Source: Methylomicrobium sp035916875 (GTDB lineage Bacteria; Pseudomonadota; Gammaproteobacteria; Methylococcales; Methylomonadaceae). From it: a stretch of DNA of 64,000 nt. Shown in pieces: positions 54,563 through 63,792 of this stretch. Each line of letters opens with the position of its first letter. Within the stretch, counting starts at the first letter, position 1. Position numbers and translations under genes: made by a program. Below the pieces are notes generated by a model that did not search any database, was not told the DNA's origin, and saw nothing but the letters and a program-made list of their open reading frames with translations. The stretch covers positions 147,145 through 211,144 of the forward strand of contig NZ_JAXUHN010000094.1 of the NCBI RefSeq assembly GCF_035916875.1, read 5' to 3'.

Positions 54563-55783
54563 ATGAAAAGAGTTGTGGTAACCGGTTTGGGGATTGTTTC
54601 GAGTATTGGCAATAACCGGGATGAGGTTGTCGAATCGTTGAAACTTGGCCGTTCCGGCATCGGCTTTGCGGACATTTACCGGGAGCTTGGTTTTCGTAGC
54701 CATATCCACGGCGCGATCAAGATCGATCTGGAAGCGCATATCGATCGCAAAATCAAACGTTTCATGGGCGACGGCGCGGCGTTCAACTATATCGCGATGC
54801 AACAGGCGATCGATGATTCCGGCCTGGCGGAAAGCGATATTTCGAATGAGAGAACCGGCCTGGTGATGGGCTCGGGCGGGCCTTCGACCTCGAATCTGGT
54901 CGAAGCGGCGGATATTCTGCGCGAAAAAGGCATCAAAAAAGTCGGCCCGTACATGGTGCCGCGCACGATGTCCAGCACCAACACCGCCTGTCTTGCGACC
55001 CCGTTCAAGATCAAGGGTGTCAATTATTCGATCAGCTCCGCCTGCGCGACCAGTGCTCACTGCATCGGTCATGCGTCTGAACTGATCCAAATGGGCAAAC
55101 AAGACATCGTCTTCGCCGGCGGCGGCGAGGAAGTGCACTGGACCATGTCGGTGCTGTTCGATGCGATGGGTGCCTTGTCGTCCAAATATAACGAAATCCC
55201 GGAAGCGGCGTCGCGTCCCTATGACGAGACTCGCGACGGTTTCGTTATTTCGGGCGGCGGCGGCGTGTTGGTGATCGAAGAACTCGAGCACGCAAAGGCG
55301 CGCGGCGCGAAAATTTATGCCGAATTGACCGGTTACGGCGCGACCTCCGACGGTTACGACATGGTGCAACCGTCCGGCGAGGGCGCGGTGCGCTGCATGC
55401 GTCAGGCCCTGGCGACCGTGCGTAACAAAGTCGATTACATCAACGCGCACGGCACCAGCACGCCGGTCGGTGACACCCGCGAGCTCGAAGCCTTGCGCAC
55501 CGTATTCGGCGCGGGTCAAGTGCCGAAGGTCAGTTCGACCAAATCGCTGACGGGCCATGCCTTGGGCGCGGCGGGCGTGAATGAAGCGATCTATTCGTTG
55601 CTGATGATGGAAGAAAACTTTCTGAGCGCTTCGGCGAACATCACCCATCTGGATCCGGGCGCGGAAGGTATCCCTATCGTACGCGCGCGCGAGGACAATG
55701 TTACGCTGAACACGATCATGTCGAACAGCTTCGGTTTCGGCGGCACGAATGCGACCCTGGTGTTCGAACGCTACACCGGCTAA
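54563..55783 (+). CDS. fabB: 3-oxoacyl-[ACP] synthase I FabB
   Basis: A 406-residue ketoacyl synthase elongating unsaturated acyl-ACP. Active Cys near residue 161 in [10 protein letters not shown], His in [12 protein letters not shown] and [11 protein letters not shown], and the C-terminal [15 protein letters not shown] loop. Co-transcribed with fabA. Confidence 0.97.
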   Translation: MKRVVVTGLGIVSSIGNNRDEVVESLKLGRSGIGFADIYRELGFRSHIHGAIKIDLEAHIDRKIKRFMGDGAAFNYIAMQQAIDDSGLAESDISNERTGLVMGSGGPSTSNLVEAADILREKGIKKVGPYMVPRTMSSTNTACLATPFKIKGVNYSISSACATSAHCIGHASELIQMGKQDIVFAGGGEEVHWTMSVLFDAMGALSSKYNEIPEAASRPYDETRDGFVISGGGGVLVIEELEHAKARGAKIYAELTGYGATSDGYDMVQPSGEGAVRCMRQALATVRNKVDYINAHGTSTPVGDTRELEALRTVFGAGQVPKVSSTKSLTGHALGAAGVNEAIYSLLMMEENFLSASANITHLDPGAEGIPIVRAREDNVTLNTIMSNSFGFGGTNATLVFERYTG

Positions 55784-55817
55784 AGCATTTTCACGAGAGC
55801 CGCAAGGTTGCTCTGGC

Positions 55818-55842
55818 CGGACGGGGCATGTTGCCCCGTCCG
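55818..55842 (+). terminator. Hairpin after fabAB
   Basis: An 11-base perfect GC-rich stem (55818-55828 with 55832-55842) with a TGT triloop lies 34 bases after the fabB stop. No T-run follows, so it is only a probable terminator. Confidence 0.55.
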
Positions 55843-55942
55843 CATAGTCTCGTACCTTTCAAGGTAATAACGCGAGGGGCGGGGTTGCAAACCCTCCCGC
55901 GTAGGTCTTCTTTTTCTTTAATCTGCTTTTTAGTTGCCGCGC

Positions 55943-56839
55943 ATGTCGGATACCCGCTCGAAAACCCGCACCCAATTCAACAAACTGCAAAAACGCCTGC
56001 GCCACAACGTCGGCGACGCGATCGCCGATTACAACATGATCGAGAACGGCGACAAGGTCATGGTCTGTCTGTCCGGCGGCAAGGACTCATATACGCTGCT
56101 TGACATTCTGCTGAATCTGCAAAAGACCGCGCCGATTGAGTTCGAGATCATCGCGGTGAACCTGGACCAGAAGCAGCCCGGTTTTCCGGAGCATGTGCTG
56201 CCGGAATACCTCGAATCGATCGGCGTGCCTTACCATATCATCGAGCGCGACACCTATAGCGTGGTCAAGCGGGTGATCCCGGAAGGCGCCACCACCTGCG
56301 GGCTGTGCTCGCGGCTCAGGCGCGGCATTCTGTACGGTTTTGCCGAAGAGCACGGGGTGACCAAGATCGCGCTCGGCCATCACCGCGACGACATCCTGGA
56401 AACGTTCTTCCTGAACATTTTCTACGGCGGCAAACTGAAAGCGATGCCGCCGAAGCTTTTGAGCGATGATAAGAGAAACATCGTGATCCGGCCGCTCGCC
56501 TATTGCCGCGAGAAGGACATCGAGCGTTTCTCCGTCTTCAAGGATTTTCCGATCATTCCGTGCAACCTGTGCGGTTCGCAGGAAAATCTGCAACGCAAGG
56601 CGATGAAGCAGATGCTGAGAGGCTGGGACAAACAGTTTCCGGGGCGTCTCGAAACGATCTTCACCAGTTTGCAAAACGTTGCTCCTTCGCAGCTTGCCGA
56701 TGCCGCGCTTTTCGACTTCGCCGGCCTGCAACGGGGTGGGCAAGCCGAAGATGCGCCGGTGCATCCCGAACAGCCTATCATTTTCGACCGCAATTTCAGG
56801 AAAGCACGAACTGCCGAGATCCTCGGCACGGCTGAATAA
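55943..56839 (+). CDS. ttcA: tRNA 2-thiocytidine(32) synthetase TtcA
   Basis: A 298-residue PP-loop ATPase with SGGKDS, and the [4Fe-4S] cysteines in [10 protein letters not shown] and CNLCG. It adds sulfur to cytidine 32 of certain tRNAs using IscS-derived sulfur, and IscS is in the same window. The ATG at 55943 ([19 protein letters not shown]) is preferred over the upstream TTG. Confidence 0.96.
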   Translation: MSDTRSKTRTQFNKLQKRLRHNVGDAIADYNMIENGDKVMVCLSGGKDSYTLLDILLNLQKTAPIEFEIIAVNLDQKQPGFPEHVLPEYLESIGVPYHIIERDTYSVVKRVIPEGATTCGLCSRLRRGILYGFAEEHGVTKIALGHHRDDILETFFLNIFYGGKLKAMPPKLLSDDKRNIVIRPLAYCREKDIERFSVFKDFPIIPCNLCGSQENLQRKAMKQMLRGWDKQFPGRLETIFTSLQNVAPSQLADAALFDFAGLQRGGQAEDAPVHPEQPIIFDRNFRKARTAEILGTAE

Positions 56840-56898
56840 ATTCCCCTCAAACCGATGCGGGAGAACCTTCCTGCATCGCTATTCTCCAAAATATCAAC

Positions 56899-59800
56899 AT
56901 GCAGCCTGTCCAGCGGCATGACGACCCGCATACGATGACGCCAGAGCCACTTGCCGAACTGTTCGCACATTACGAACAACTTCCTCCCGAACAACAAGCC
57001 GTGATGAATGTGCTGGCCGTGTATTACGGCTATGCGACGCCGACATTGATCGGCAAATGTCTGTTCTACCTGGGTTTCAAGGACAAGAAAGGCAGGGAGC
57101 CGAAATCCGCTACAGTCTTGCCTTATCTCGAGGCGCTGCAAGCCTTGCGACTGGTCGAGAAAGACCCCAAACAAGGCGCTTACCGCTGCCCCCGGAGATT
57201 TATCGAACTTTTGACCCGAAAACTGGCGGAAGACAAGCGCGCGTTCGAAAAAGTCGCGCTCAGCATCGAAAAACATGCGCCGGTGCGCGGCGGTTACTAC
57301 CGTTACAGCAAGGTTGACGATTGCCTGCGCGAAGCGCGGATGCAGTTTCATCGCCGCGATTACGCGAAGGCGAATGAATGTCTGAAAGTCGGCCGGTATA
57401 CCTTACACCTGCCGGACACGTTCGATATCTATCTGTTATGGATTTTGAATCCGCTCGACTCCGGCTGGCTGCAGAACCGGCATCCGGTCATCTATAACGA
57501 CATCGCCGGTTACATTGGCCTGCATCAGTTGATGCATCTGCATGCCGATCCTTCCGTTGATGACTTTTTACGGCAGTGCGCGCTGCGGCCGGGCATCACC
57601 AAGTTGCCTCTGGCGACACGGACATACGCGGAATTGCAGTTGCTGCGCGGCGAATGGGATGAACTTCAGGGCTGGATAGGTGGCCGCGAGGAAGCGGAGT
57701 TGCAGGCTGTAGCGGCCGCGCTGACGTTTCTGAATGGTGATACCGCGCAGGCGCTCGGCCAGTTCGAACAGGCACTGGCGGCGCTCAGAAAAACCACCGG
57801 CAAACGTACCTCCTATTTTCTCGGTCTGTCGGGATTGATCTATCCGCTGGCCATATTGAAGGAAAAGGATAGCAAGCAGTTGGCGAAACTGGATACGCTG
57901 CTCGCGCAAGCGGTCAAGGCGAACGGCCTTTGGACCGAGATTTACCGTTATTTCGCATTGTTTCAGCAGTTTCAACAGGGCGAATTGCAGCGGCGCGCCG
58001 AATTACTTTCGATTGCGATCCCGTATAAGATCAGTTCCGGTTTTACCGAAGACGGTCTCCCGGAAGCGACGATCGTGCGGCCGAGTTTATTGCAGCATGT
58101 CTTTTTGCTGCTCATCAAATTCTGGGTCGACTCGGCACATTTCAGCAGGGTAACCCCCGATCACAAACGCCTGTACCACCATCTGCACGATAACGGTTAC
58201 CGCTGGCCGGCGGCGGAACTGGCCAAGCTGTTCGCGAAGATCAATCCTTACGAGGCCAAAAACTGGGATGCGGGCTTTTTGACAGAGCGCCCAGTCGCGC
58301 TGGCCGAGTTGTTCGAGAGCCGTCCAGACTGGGATCTGGCGCTGGACGCGTTGCTGAACATCACGCCGCAGGGCGCCAAAAGCGCCGAGCAGCCAGCGGC
58401 CGCGGACAAACCGGCCCGGTTGATCTGGCTGGTCTCCTATCATGACGCCAGTCATACCCTTAAAATCGAGCCGCGCGAGCAGAGGCAGCAGGCCAAGGGC
58501 GGCTGGAGCAAAGGCCGGACCGTGGCCTTGAAGCGCCTGCATGCGGAACGCGAAAGCTTCGATTACCTGAGCGAACAGGATCTGAAGCTGTGCAAAACGA
58601 TCAAGGAGTACCGCGACAGCAGCTGGTACGGGGCGACCTATTTCGACTTTGGCGGCAGGATGCCGATCGAACTGGTCGGCCATCCGTTGCTGTTTTGGGC
58701 GGATTCGCCCGAGGTCAGGGTTGAAGTGGTCAGGGGCGAGGCCGAATTGCGGGTCAGCAAGCTGGATAACAGCGACAAAATACGGATCAAGTTACAGCCG
58801 GCGCCAGGGGTTGAACAAAAAATCCATATCAGCAAGGAAACCCCAACCCGTCTCAGAGTCGTCGAATTCACCACCGAACATCAAAAGATTTATTCGGTGC
58901 TGGGCCCTAAGGGGTTGGAAGTGCCGTTGTCCGCACAGCAGCGCGTGCTGCAGACCCTGACCGGCATCTCGGGGCTGTTGACCGTGCAGTCGGACATCGG
59001 CGGCAGTTCCAGCACGGCCGAACAGGTCAAGGCCGACGCCACGCCGCGCCTGCATCTCTTGCCTCTCGGCGAGGGGCTGAAGGCCGCTTTGCTGATACGG
59101 CCTTTTGCGACCGACGGCGCCTATTATGTACCGGGGCAGGGCGGCGAAAGCGTGCTGGCCGAAATCGACGGCAGACGTGTGCAAGCCAGGCGCGACCTGA
59201 AGCTCGAAAGACAGCGCGCCGCCGAACTTTTCGACGCCTGTCCGGCGCTGGCGCAGGCTGTGCAGGACGAGGCCGGCGAATGGCTGCTCGAGGACCCGGA
59301 GCAATGCCTCGAGCTGCTGCTGCAATTACAGGCGCTGCCGGAAGGGCAGACGATCGTCGAGTGGCCGGAGGGTGTCAAATTCCGGCTGCTCGGCCAGGCC
59401 GGCAGTTCGGCCTTCAGCATGCACATCAAGCGCGACAACGACTGGTTTGCGTTGCAGGGCGAATTGAAGATCAATGATGCGACGGTGATCGAAATGCAGG
59501 AATTGCTGGCATTGCTCGGCAACAGCAAGGGCCGCTTCCTGCGCTTGCGGGACGGCCAGTTCGTCGCCTTGACCGATGCGTTCCGCCGCCGTCTGGAAGA
59601 CCTCAAAGCCTATGCCGACATCAGCGGCAGGAAAGTCAGGCTCAATCCGCTCGCCGCCTTGACCCTGGAAGACTGGGGCGAGGACGGCGGCACCTTCAAG
59701 GCCGACAAGCATTGGCAGGAGCAGGTGCGGCGGCTGAAATCGGCGCGCGAGTTTCAGCCGGTGCTGCCGTCGACCTTTCAGGCGGAGCTGCGCGATTATC

Positions 59801-61167
59801 AAATGGACGGTTACGCCTGGCTGGCCCGGCTGGCCGAGTGGGGCGTCGGCGCCTGCCTGGCCGACGACATGGGACTCGGCAAAACGATTCAGGGCCTCGC
59901 CCTCTTGGTCGAACGCGCGCCGAACGGCCCGTCGCTGATCGTCGCGCCGACCTCGGTATGCATGAACTGGGAAATCGAGGCGAACCGCTTCGCGCCGACG
60001 CTGAATCCTCAGCAATTGGGCGGCGGCGACCGCCAGCGGCAGTTGGACCGTCTCGGGCCTTACGATCTGTTGATTTGCAGCTACGGCCTGTTGCAGCAGG
60101 AGCAGGTCGCCGAGATGCTCGCGAAGATCAGTTTTCAAACGGTAATTCTCGACGAGGCGCAGGCGATCAAAAACACCGCGACCCGCCGCTCGCAAGGCGC
60201 GATGAATCTGCAAGGCGATTTCCGCATCATCATGACCGGAACGCCCCTGGAAAATCATCTCGGCGAACTCTGGAACCTGTTCCGCTTCATCAATCCGGGG
60301 CTATTGGGTTCGCAGGAACAATTCAACCAGCGTTTTGCGGGGCCGATCGAACGCGACCGCAGCCATCAGGCGCGTCAGCAATTGAAGAAGCTGATCCAGC
60401 CCTTCATCCTGCGCCGCACCAAGACCCAGGTCTTGCAGGAATTGCCGCCGCGCACCGAAATTCCGGTCTATGTCGAACTCAGCCCGGACGAAATGGCGTT
60501 TTACGAAGCGATCCGCCGCGAAAGTTTAAACGCATTGGCCAGCACGGACGGACCTCCCGGCCAAAAGCATCTGCAAATCCTGGCCGCGATCACCAAGCTG
60601 CGCCGCAGTTGCTGCAACAGCCGCCTGGCCAACGCCGAGATCAGCCTGCCGAGCAGCAAGCTGGCGGCCTTCGGCGAGATCGTCGAGGAACTGCTCGACA
60701 ACAAACACAAGGCGCTGGTGTTCAGCCAGTTCGTCGATCATTTGCAGATCATCAAGGACTATGTCGAACAGCGCGGCATCGCCTACCAATACCTGGACGG
60801 CTCGACGCCGGCGAAGGAGCGCCAGCAGCGCGTCGACGCGTTCCAGCGCGGCGACGGCGAACTGTTCCTGATCAGCCTGAAAGCCGGCGGCGTCGGCCTG
60901 AACCTGACCGCGGCCGACTATGTGATCCACATGGACCCGTGGTGGAATCCGGCGGTCGAGGATCAGGCTTCCGACCGCGCGCATCGGATGGGCCAGCAGC
61001 GCCCGGTCACGATCTACCGGATGATCGCGAAGCAGACCATCGAGGAAAAAATCGTCGCGCTGCACAGCCACAAGCGCGACCTCGCCGACAGCCTGCTCGA
61101 CGGCGCGGATATCAGCGGCAAGATGTCGGCCGATGATCTGTTGGGGTTGATGCGGGGGGATGCATAA
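56899..61167 (+). CDS. Large SNF2-family DEAD/DEAH helicase
   Basis: A 1422-residue protein. Residues ~1-850 are a long helical region without a recognised enzyme domain, partly resembling helical repeat arrays. The SNF2 ATPase occupies ~950-1420: Walker A in DDMGLGKTIQG, DEAQ box in VILDEAQAIKN, TGTPLENHLGELWNL, then helicase motifs KAGGVGLNLTAADYVIH and DRAHRMGQQRPV. Homologues are RapA/HepA-like or uncharacterised bacterial SWI2/SNF2 proteins, and specific function is unknown. No nuclease, methylase or other defence gene is adjacent, so a defence role is not indicated. ATG at 56899 has no clear ribosome-binding site; Met at 56935 is an alternative. Confidence 0.88.
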   Translation: MQPVQRHDDPHTMTPEPLAELFAHYEQLPPEQQAVMNVLAVYYGYATPTLIGKCLFYLGFKDKKGREPKSATVLPYLEALQALRLVEKDPKQGAYRCPRRFIELLTRKLAEDKRAFEKVALSIEKHAPVRGGYYRYSKVDDCLREARMQFHRRDYAKANECLKVGRYTLHLPDTFDIYLLWILNPLDSGWLQNRHPVIYNDIAGYIGLHQLMHLHADPSVDDFLRQCALRPGITKLPLATRTYAELQLLRGEWDELQGWIGGREEAELQAVAAALTFLNGDTAQALGQFEQALAALRKTTGKRTSYFLGLSGLIYPLAILKEKDSKQLAKLDTLLAQAVKANGLWTEIYRYFALFQQFQQGELQRRAELLSIAIPYKISSGFTEDGLPEATIVRPSLLQHVFLLLIKFWVDSAHFSRVTPDHKRLYHHLHDNGYRWPAAELAKLFAKINPYEAKNWDAGFLTERPVALAELFESRPDWDLALDALLNITPQGAKSAEQPAAADKPARLIWLVSYHDASHTLKIEPREQRQQAKGGWSKGRTVALKRLHAERESFDYLSEQDLKLCKTIKEYRDSSWYGATYFDFGGRMPIELVGHPLLFWADSPEVRVEVVRGEAELRVSKLDNSDKIRIKLQPAPGVEQKIHISKETPTRLRVVEFTTEHQKIYSVLGPKGLEVPLSAQQRVLQTLTGISGLLTVQSDIGGSSSTAEQVKADATPRLHLLPLGEGLKAALLIRPFATDGAYYVPGQGGESVLAEIDGRRVQARRDLKLERQRAAELFDACPALAQAVQDEAGEWLLEDPEQCLELLLQLQALPEGQTIVEWPEGVKFRLLGQAGSSAFSMHIKRDNDWFALQGELKINDATVIEMQELLALLGNSKGRFLRLRDGQFVALTDAFRRRLEDLKAYADISGRKVRLNPLAALTLEDWGEDGGTFKADKHWQEQVRRLKSAREFQPVLPSTFQAELRDYQMDGYAWLARLAEWGVGACLADDMGLGKTIQGLALLVERAPNGPSLIVAPTSVCMNWEIEANRFAPTLNPQQLGGGDRQRQLDRLGPYDLLICSYGLLQQEQVAEMLAKISFQTVILDEAQAIKNTATRRSQGAMNLQGDFRIIMTGTPLENHLGELWNLFRFINPGLLGSQEQFNQRFAGPIERDRSHQARQQLKKLIQPFILRRTKTQVLQELPPRTEIPVYVELSPDEMAFYEAIRRESLNALASTDGPPGQKHLQILAAITKLRRSCCNSRLANAEISLPSSKLAAFGEIVEELLDNKHKALVFSQFVDHLQIIKDYVEQRGIAYQYLDGSTPAKERQQRVDAFQRGDGELFLISLKAGGVGLNLTAADYVIHMDPWWNPAVEDQASDRAHRMGQQRPVTIYRMIAKQTIEEKIVALHSHKRDLADSLLDGADISGKMSADDLLGLMRGDA

Positions 61168-61439
61168 GCCATTGCCTGTGGCGCGCCACCGTGTGGATAC
61201 GAGCGGATAGACTTGATGGTTCTCGTTTGCGGCGGGCTATCCGAACGCTCAGGTTGGGGGTGCAAAACCCGATCCGTCCAGAAAAAAGATGCCGATGCCA
61301 ATCGAAAAACAGTCTGTCAGTCCAAACGAGTGAAAAGATAAAGTATGCCTTACGATGATAAACGCATCTCATAACGAACCGGCCTATCGGTCATGGCTAC
61401 CGAAGCATATCGGCAGAACTGAAGCAGAACTCGCCCATC

Positions 61440-63101
61440 TTATGACCATAAAGACCATCTCGCCTGGGTCAGAACGAAAATGGCAATCAGCGCATTAGTC
61501 GTCATGTGGGCTATGATAGCGTCGCTAAACTGGCCGCTGCGGTAAAGGGCCAAGGCATAACCCATCCCCGCTAAAGTCCCGGCAATCCAACGCTCATGCA
61601 GCAATCCGAAAAGTAAGGAAGTCAGCAGGAACGAAAGCCAGGAGAACTGCCTCAGCGGTACATTTTCGAAGTCTTTCGCAATCAGTTTTCGGATTAGGTA
61701 ACCGCGGAAAGCCAGTTCCTCAGCTATAGGCGCTATGACTACCGAGCCGAGCACGCGGAAAACCAGCCAGACTGCCGCGGAGCCACCGGTAAGTTTCGCC
61801 AAGCCATGGGCTAACGCCGTCTCGTCGCTGTCGGCATTCGGTTCCAGCAATATCCAGATTATGAACACCATAGTTCCTATTGCCGGTGCTTGCCAAGTCC
61901 AGTTCCAACCGAGGTCATTATAGGCCTTGCGAAAATAGCAAAGCATGATGGCAACAGCAGTAACGCGCAAGGGATATAGCAGATCAAAGCCGATGGAGAC
62001 CGCTGATGTTACCATCGATGCAGCCAACAGAACCAAGAAGGGAACGAGAAGGGCGGCGGCAAGAGGTTCGCGGGTTCTAATAACAGGAAAGTCGGGCTTG
62101 GCAACGGTAAAAAACTGCATCCGGTTCGACAGAGCAATCGCCGCGATTGCAATTAGGGTAAAGGCTATCCAGCCGGCTTGCATATGAAAACCCTTTAGCG
62201 CCACTTCAGGAGAAAAGGATGCTCCGATTGCAATCAGTATGGCGATACGCACGGCGTTGGCTAACCACATGAAGATGATGCCTAAAGGAAATAGCCAAAA
62301 GGCCTGAGGAAATCGCAGTTCCTTGCGAAATAGCCAGAGATAAAGGGTGAGAAATATCGTTATCAGTGAAATTCCTTCGATACCTGAACATGCATAGCTG
62401 ATTTTAACTTGGAAAGAGGGTGTACCCAGCAATAATCTCTCCGGCTGATTGACAAGATCGGAATAAAACCAGCCGAGCAGTGTATGGACGAGATATAAAG
62501 TCGGTATGGACAGAGAATCCCAAAATTCTTTTTGGCCGAGGACAGAGGATTCATACTGACTGAGTATGCCTATGAGTATTGAGGCGCATATTCCCAGCAC
62601 GCACCCCGCAAGCAGTGCCATATGCTCTTGGCGAATCAATCGCAACCAAAAATAACCCGGAGCGAGAGCGAGCAACCATAACAACAGTGTTGCACATGCC
62701 AACACAAACCAAACTGCAAACCAGGGTGTTGAGAGATGCGTAGAATGGGTGGGTATTCCGAAAACGAGTTCGGTAACAACCACGAATGCAGCGAAAGCTA
62801 AGATGTGAAAAACTAGCCAAACCTGCCAGCGATGTTTAGTCGACTGCGCCCGCAAATCGCCAAGAATGATCTTGAGCCGAGGGCTGAGTGCAATAAGACA
62901 GGCGCCGGCAATCCATAGCCCTGCCGGCCAAATCGCTTTCGAAAACTGGAATAGCTGCGCTGACCAACCGACATTATTTATCAAGAGAGAAGGCGCTTCA
63001 TACCGCGCGGTTATCGCCACGAGTTCGAGTGCCTGGAGCGCTATAAGCAATATCCAGCGAATCATGAATCGCTTTGAGTTTTCCAGCACTTCAATTTGCA
63101 T
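61440..63101 (-). CDS. xrtE: Exosortase E fused to CPBP-type protease (VPEID-CTERM system)
   Basis: A 553-residue, many-helix membrane protein. The exosortase domain has the transpeptidase-like set: Cys238 in YACSGIEG, Arg285 in LANAVRIAIL and His306 in GFHMQAGW. The C-terminal ~150 residues are a CPBP (Abi) glutamic protease-like domain with EELAFRGYLI, FGLLHERW and HMTTNALIAIF. This fusion is the one called exosortase E/protease in VPEID-CTERM systems. It should cut and sort the adjacent VPEID-CTERM protein. ATG at 63101 is preferred to the TTG two codons upstream. A terminator lies between target and enzyme genes. Confidence 0.9.
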   Translation of the reverse strand: MQIEVLENSKRFMIRWILLIALQALELVAITARYEAPSLLINNVGWSAQLFQFSKAIWPAGLWIAGACLIALSPRLKIILGDLRAQSTKHRWQVWLVFHILAFAAFVVVTELVFGIPTHSTHLSTPWFAVWFVLACATLLLWLLALAPGYFWLRLIRQEHMALLAGCVLGICASILIGILSQYESSVLGQKEFWDSLSIPTLYLVHTLLGWFYSDLVNQPERLLLGTPSFQVKISYACSGIEGISLITIFLTLYLWLFRKELRFPQAFWLFPLGIIFMWLANAVRIAILIAIGASFSPEVALKGFHMQAGWIAFTLIAIAAIALSNRMQFFTVAKPDFPVIRTREPLAAALLVPFLVLLAASMVTSAVSIGFDLLYPLRVTAVAIMLCYFRKAYNDLGWNWTWQAPAIGTMVFIIWILLEPNADSDETALAHGLAKLTGGSAAVWLVFRVLGSVVIAPIAEELAFRGYLIRKLIAKDFENVPLRQFSWLSFLLTSLLFGLLHERWIAGTLAGMGYALALYRSGQFSDAIIAHMTTNALIAIFVLTQARWSLWS

Positions 63102-63124
63102 TATCAAGTAAACTTATTCGTTAG

Positions 63125-63159
63125 AAAAAAGCCGGATCAGAATACGATTGCTTGATCCG
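63125..63159 (-). terminator. Terminator between the VPEID-CTERM gene and xrtE
   Basis: On the minus strand a seven-base stem (63153-63159 with 63133-63139) with a 13-base loop is followed two bases later by six T (63130-63125). This would make the target transcript abundant relative to the sorting enzyme, with read-through supplying xrtE. Confidence 0.65.
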
Positions 63160-63189
63160 ACTTCAAAGCTTAACGTCAAGTAATAAATA

Positions 63190-63474
63190 TTAAGAACGCC
63201 GAGATCGAGACCGTTCACCTACTAGTAATAAAATACCGGTTAGCAGCGCTATCGCAGTGGCTCCCGATGCGGCATCAATTTCGGGAACCAAGTAGCCACC
63301 TTGGCTCTTGCTCCCTTGGCTGTTGCCCCCTTGGCTGTTGCTCCCTTGGCTGTGGCCCCATTGGCTGTTGCCACCTTGGCTGTTACCCTCTTGACTGTTG
63401 CCTCTTGCCCAAACATTACCTGTCGCTAGCAGCATAACCGTTGTGCCCGTTAATAATATTTGTCGAATATTCAT
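63190..63474 (-). CDS. VPEID-CTERM sorting-signal protein with NSQGG repeats
   Basis: A 94-residue exported protein. Signal peptide to about residue 24, then seven copies of a five-residue GNSQG-type repeat, then the sorting signal VPEIDAASG, a hydrophobic helix and a basic RSRSRRS tail. This tripartite end is the VPEID-CTERM domain recognised by exosortase E, encoded just downstream. AAGGAG eight bases before ATG is a strong ribosome-binding site. The mature product would be a very short Asn/Ser/Gln/Gly-rich peptide; its role is unknown, perhaps surface or matrix structure. Confidence 0.9.
   Translation of the reverse strand: MNIRQILLTGTTVMLLATGNVWARGNSQEGNSQGGNSQWGHSQGSNSQGGNSQGSKSQGGYLVPEIDAASGATAIALLTGILLLVGERSRSRRS
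63296..63403 (-). repeat. 15-base tandem repeat inside the VPEID-CTERM gene
   Basis: About seven degenerate copies of a 15-base unit encode the GNSQG pentapeptide repeats. Repeat number may vary between strains. Confidence 0.8.
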
Positions 63475-63792
63475 ACAAACTACTCCTTTTTGAGGATTTT
63501 AAGAAATGGTATCATCTATTGGTTTTCTATCGCGTATAAGTTTTAATAATCAAATCCGATATGCTTTGTCAACTAAAACACCACGCCGTATAGTATAAAA
63601 AATACTGGGTCTCGTTTTTGGTTGGCAATTTTGAGCATATTCTCGGTTTTGATTATTTAGAGTGGTTTCTTTAAAAATTTTTAAATACCTAAAGGGGTAT
63701 CTAGAACGAACCGCCAGAATACAACGGCAATCGTTATGGCTATAATGTCTGTTTCCTAGTGGACTGTCTGTTCGGAAACACACATTAAGTGC
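63475..63792. other. Intergenic region upstream of the VPEID-CTERM gene
   Basis: About 320 AT-rich bases containing the regulatory candidate at 63656-63700 and a small TGTTTCC/GGAAACA inverted repeat (63750-63756 and 63774-63780), possibly part of the end of the adjacent IS630-family element. A minus-strand ORF (63550-63783) is not convincing. Confidence 0.4.
63656..63700 (-). promoter_or_regulatory. Promoter with CTAAAG-core palindrome upstream of the VPEID-CTERM gene
   Basis: ATACC (63685-63689) and GGTAT (63696-63700) flank TAAAGG. On the minus strand a weak -10, TCTAAA, lies at 63656-63661, putting the palindrome centre about 43 bases before the predicted transcription start. The arrangement and CTAAAG core recall the site at 20912-20929. 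Confidence 0.33.

Noticed and set aside
59712..61136. 474-codon plus-strand ORF in another frame
   Set aside because: Out-of-frame shadow of the SNF2 helicase domain, very Arg/Gly-rich, no motifs.
56899..61167. SNF2 helicase as part of a DISARM or other defence island
   Set aside because: Neighbours are ttcA and exosortase genes; no methylase, nuclease or DUF1998-type partner is present.
61112..61372. Short minus-strand ORFs between the helicase and xrtE
   Set aside because: Overlap the helicase 3' end and have no recognisable features.
63296..63403. Short tandem repeats as a CRISPR array
   Set aside because: Units are 15 bases without spacers and encode an in-frame pentapeptide repeat.
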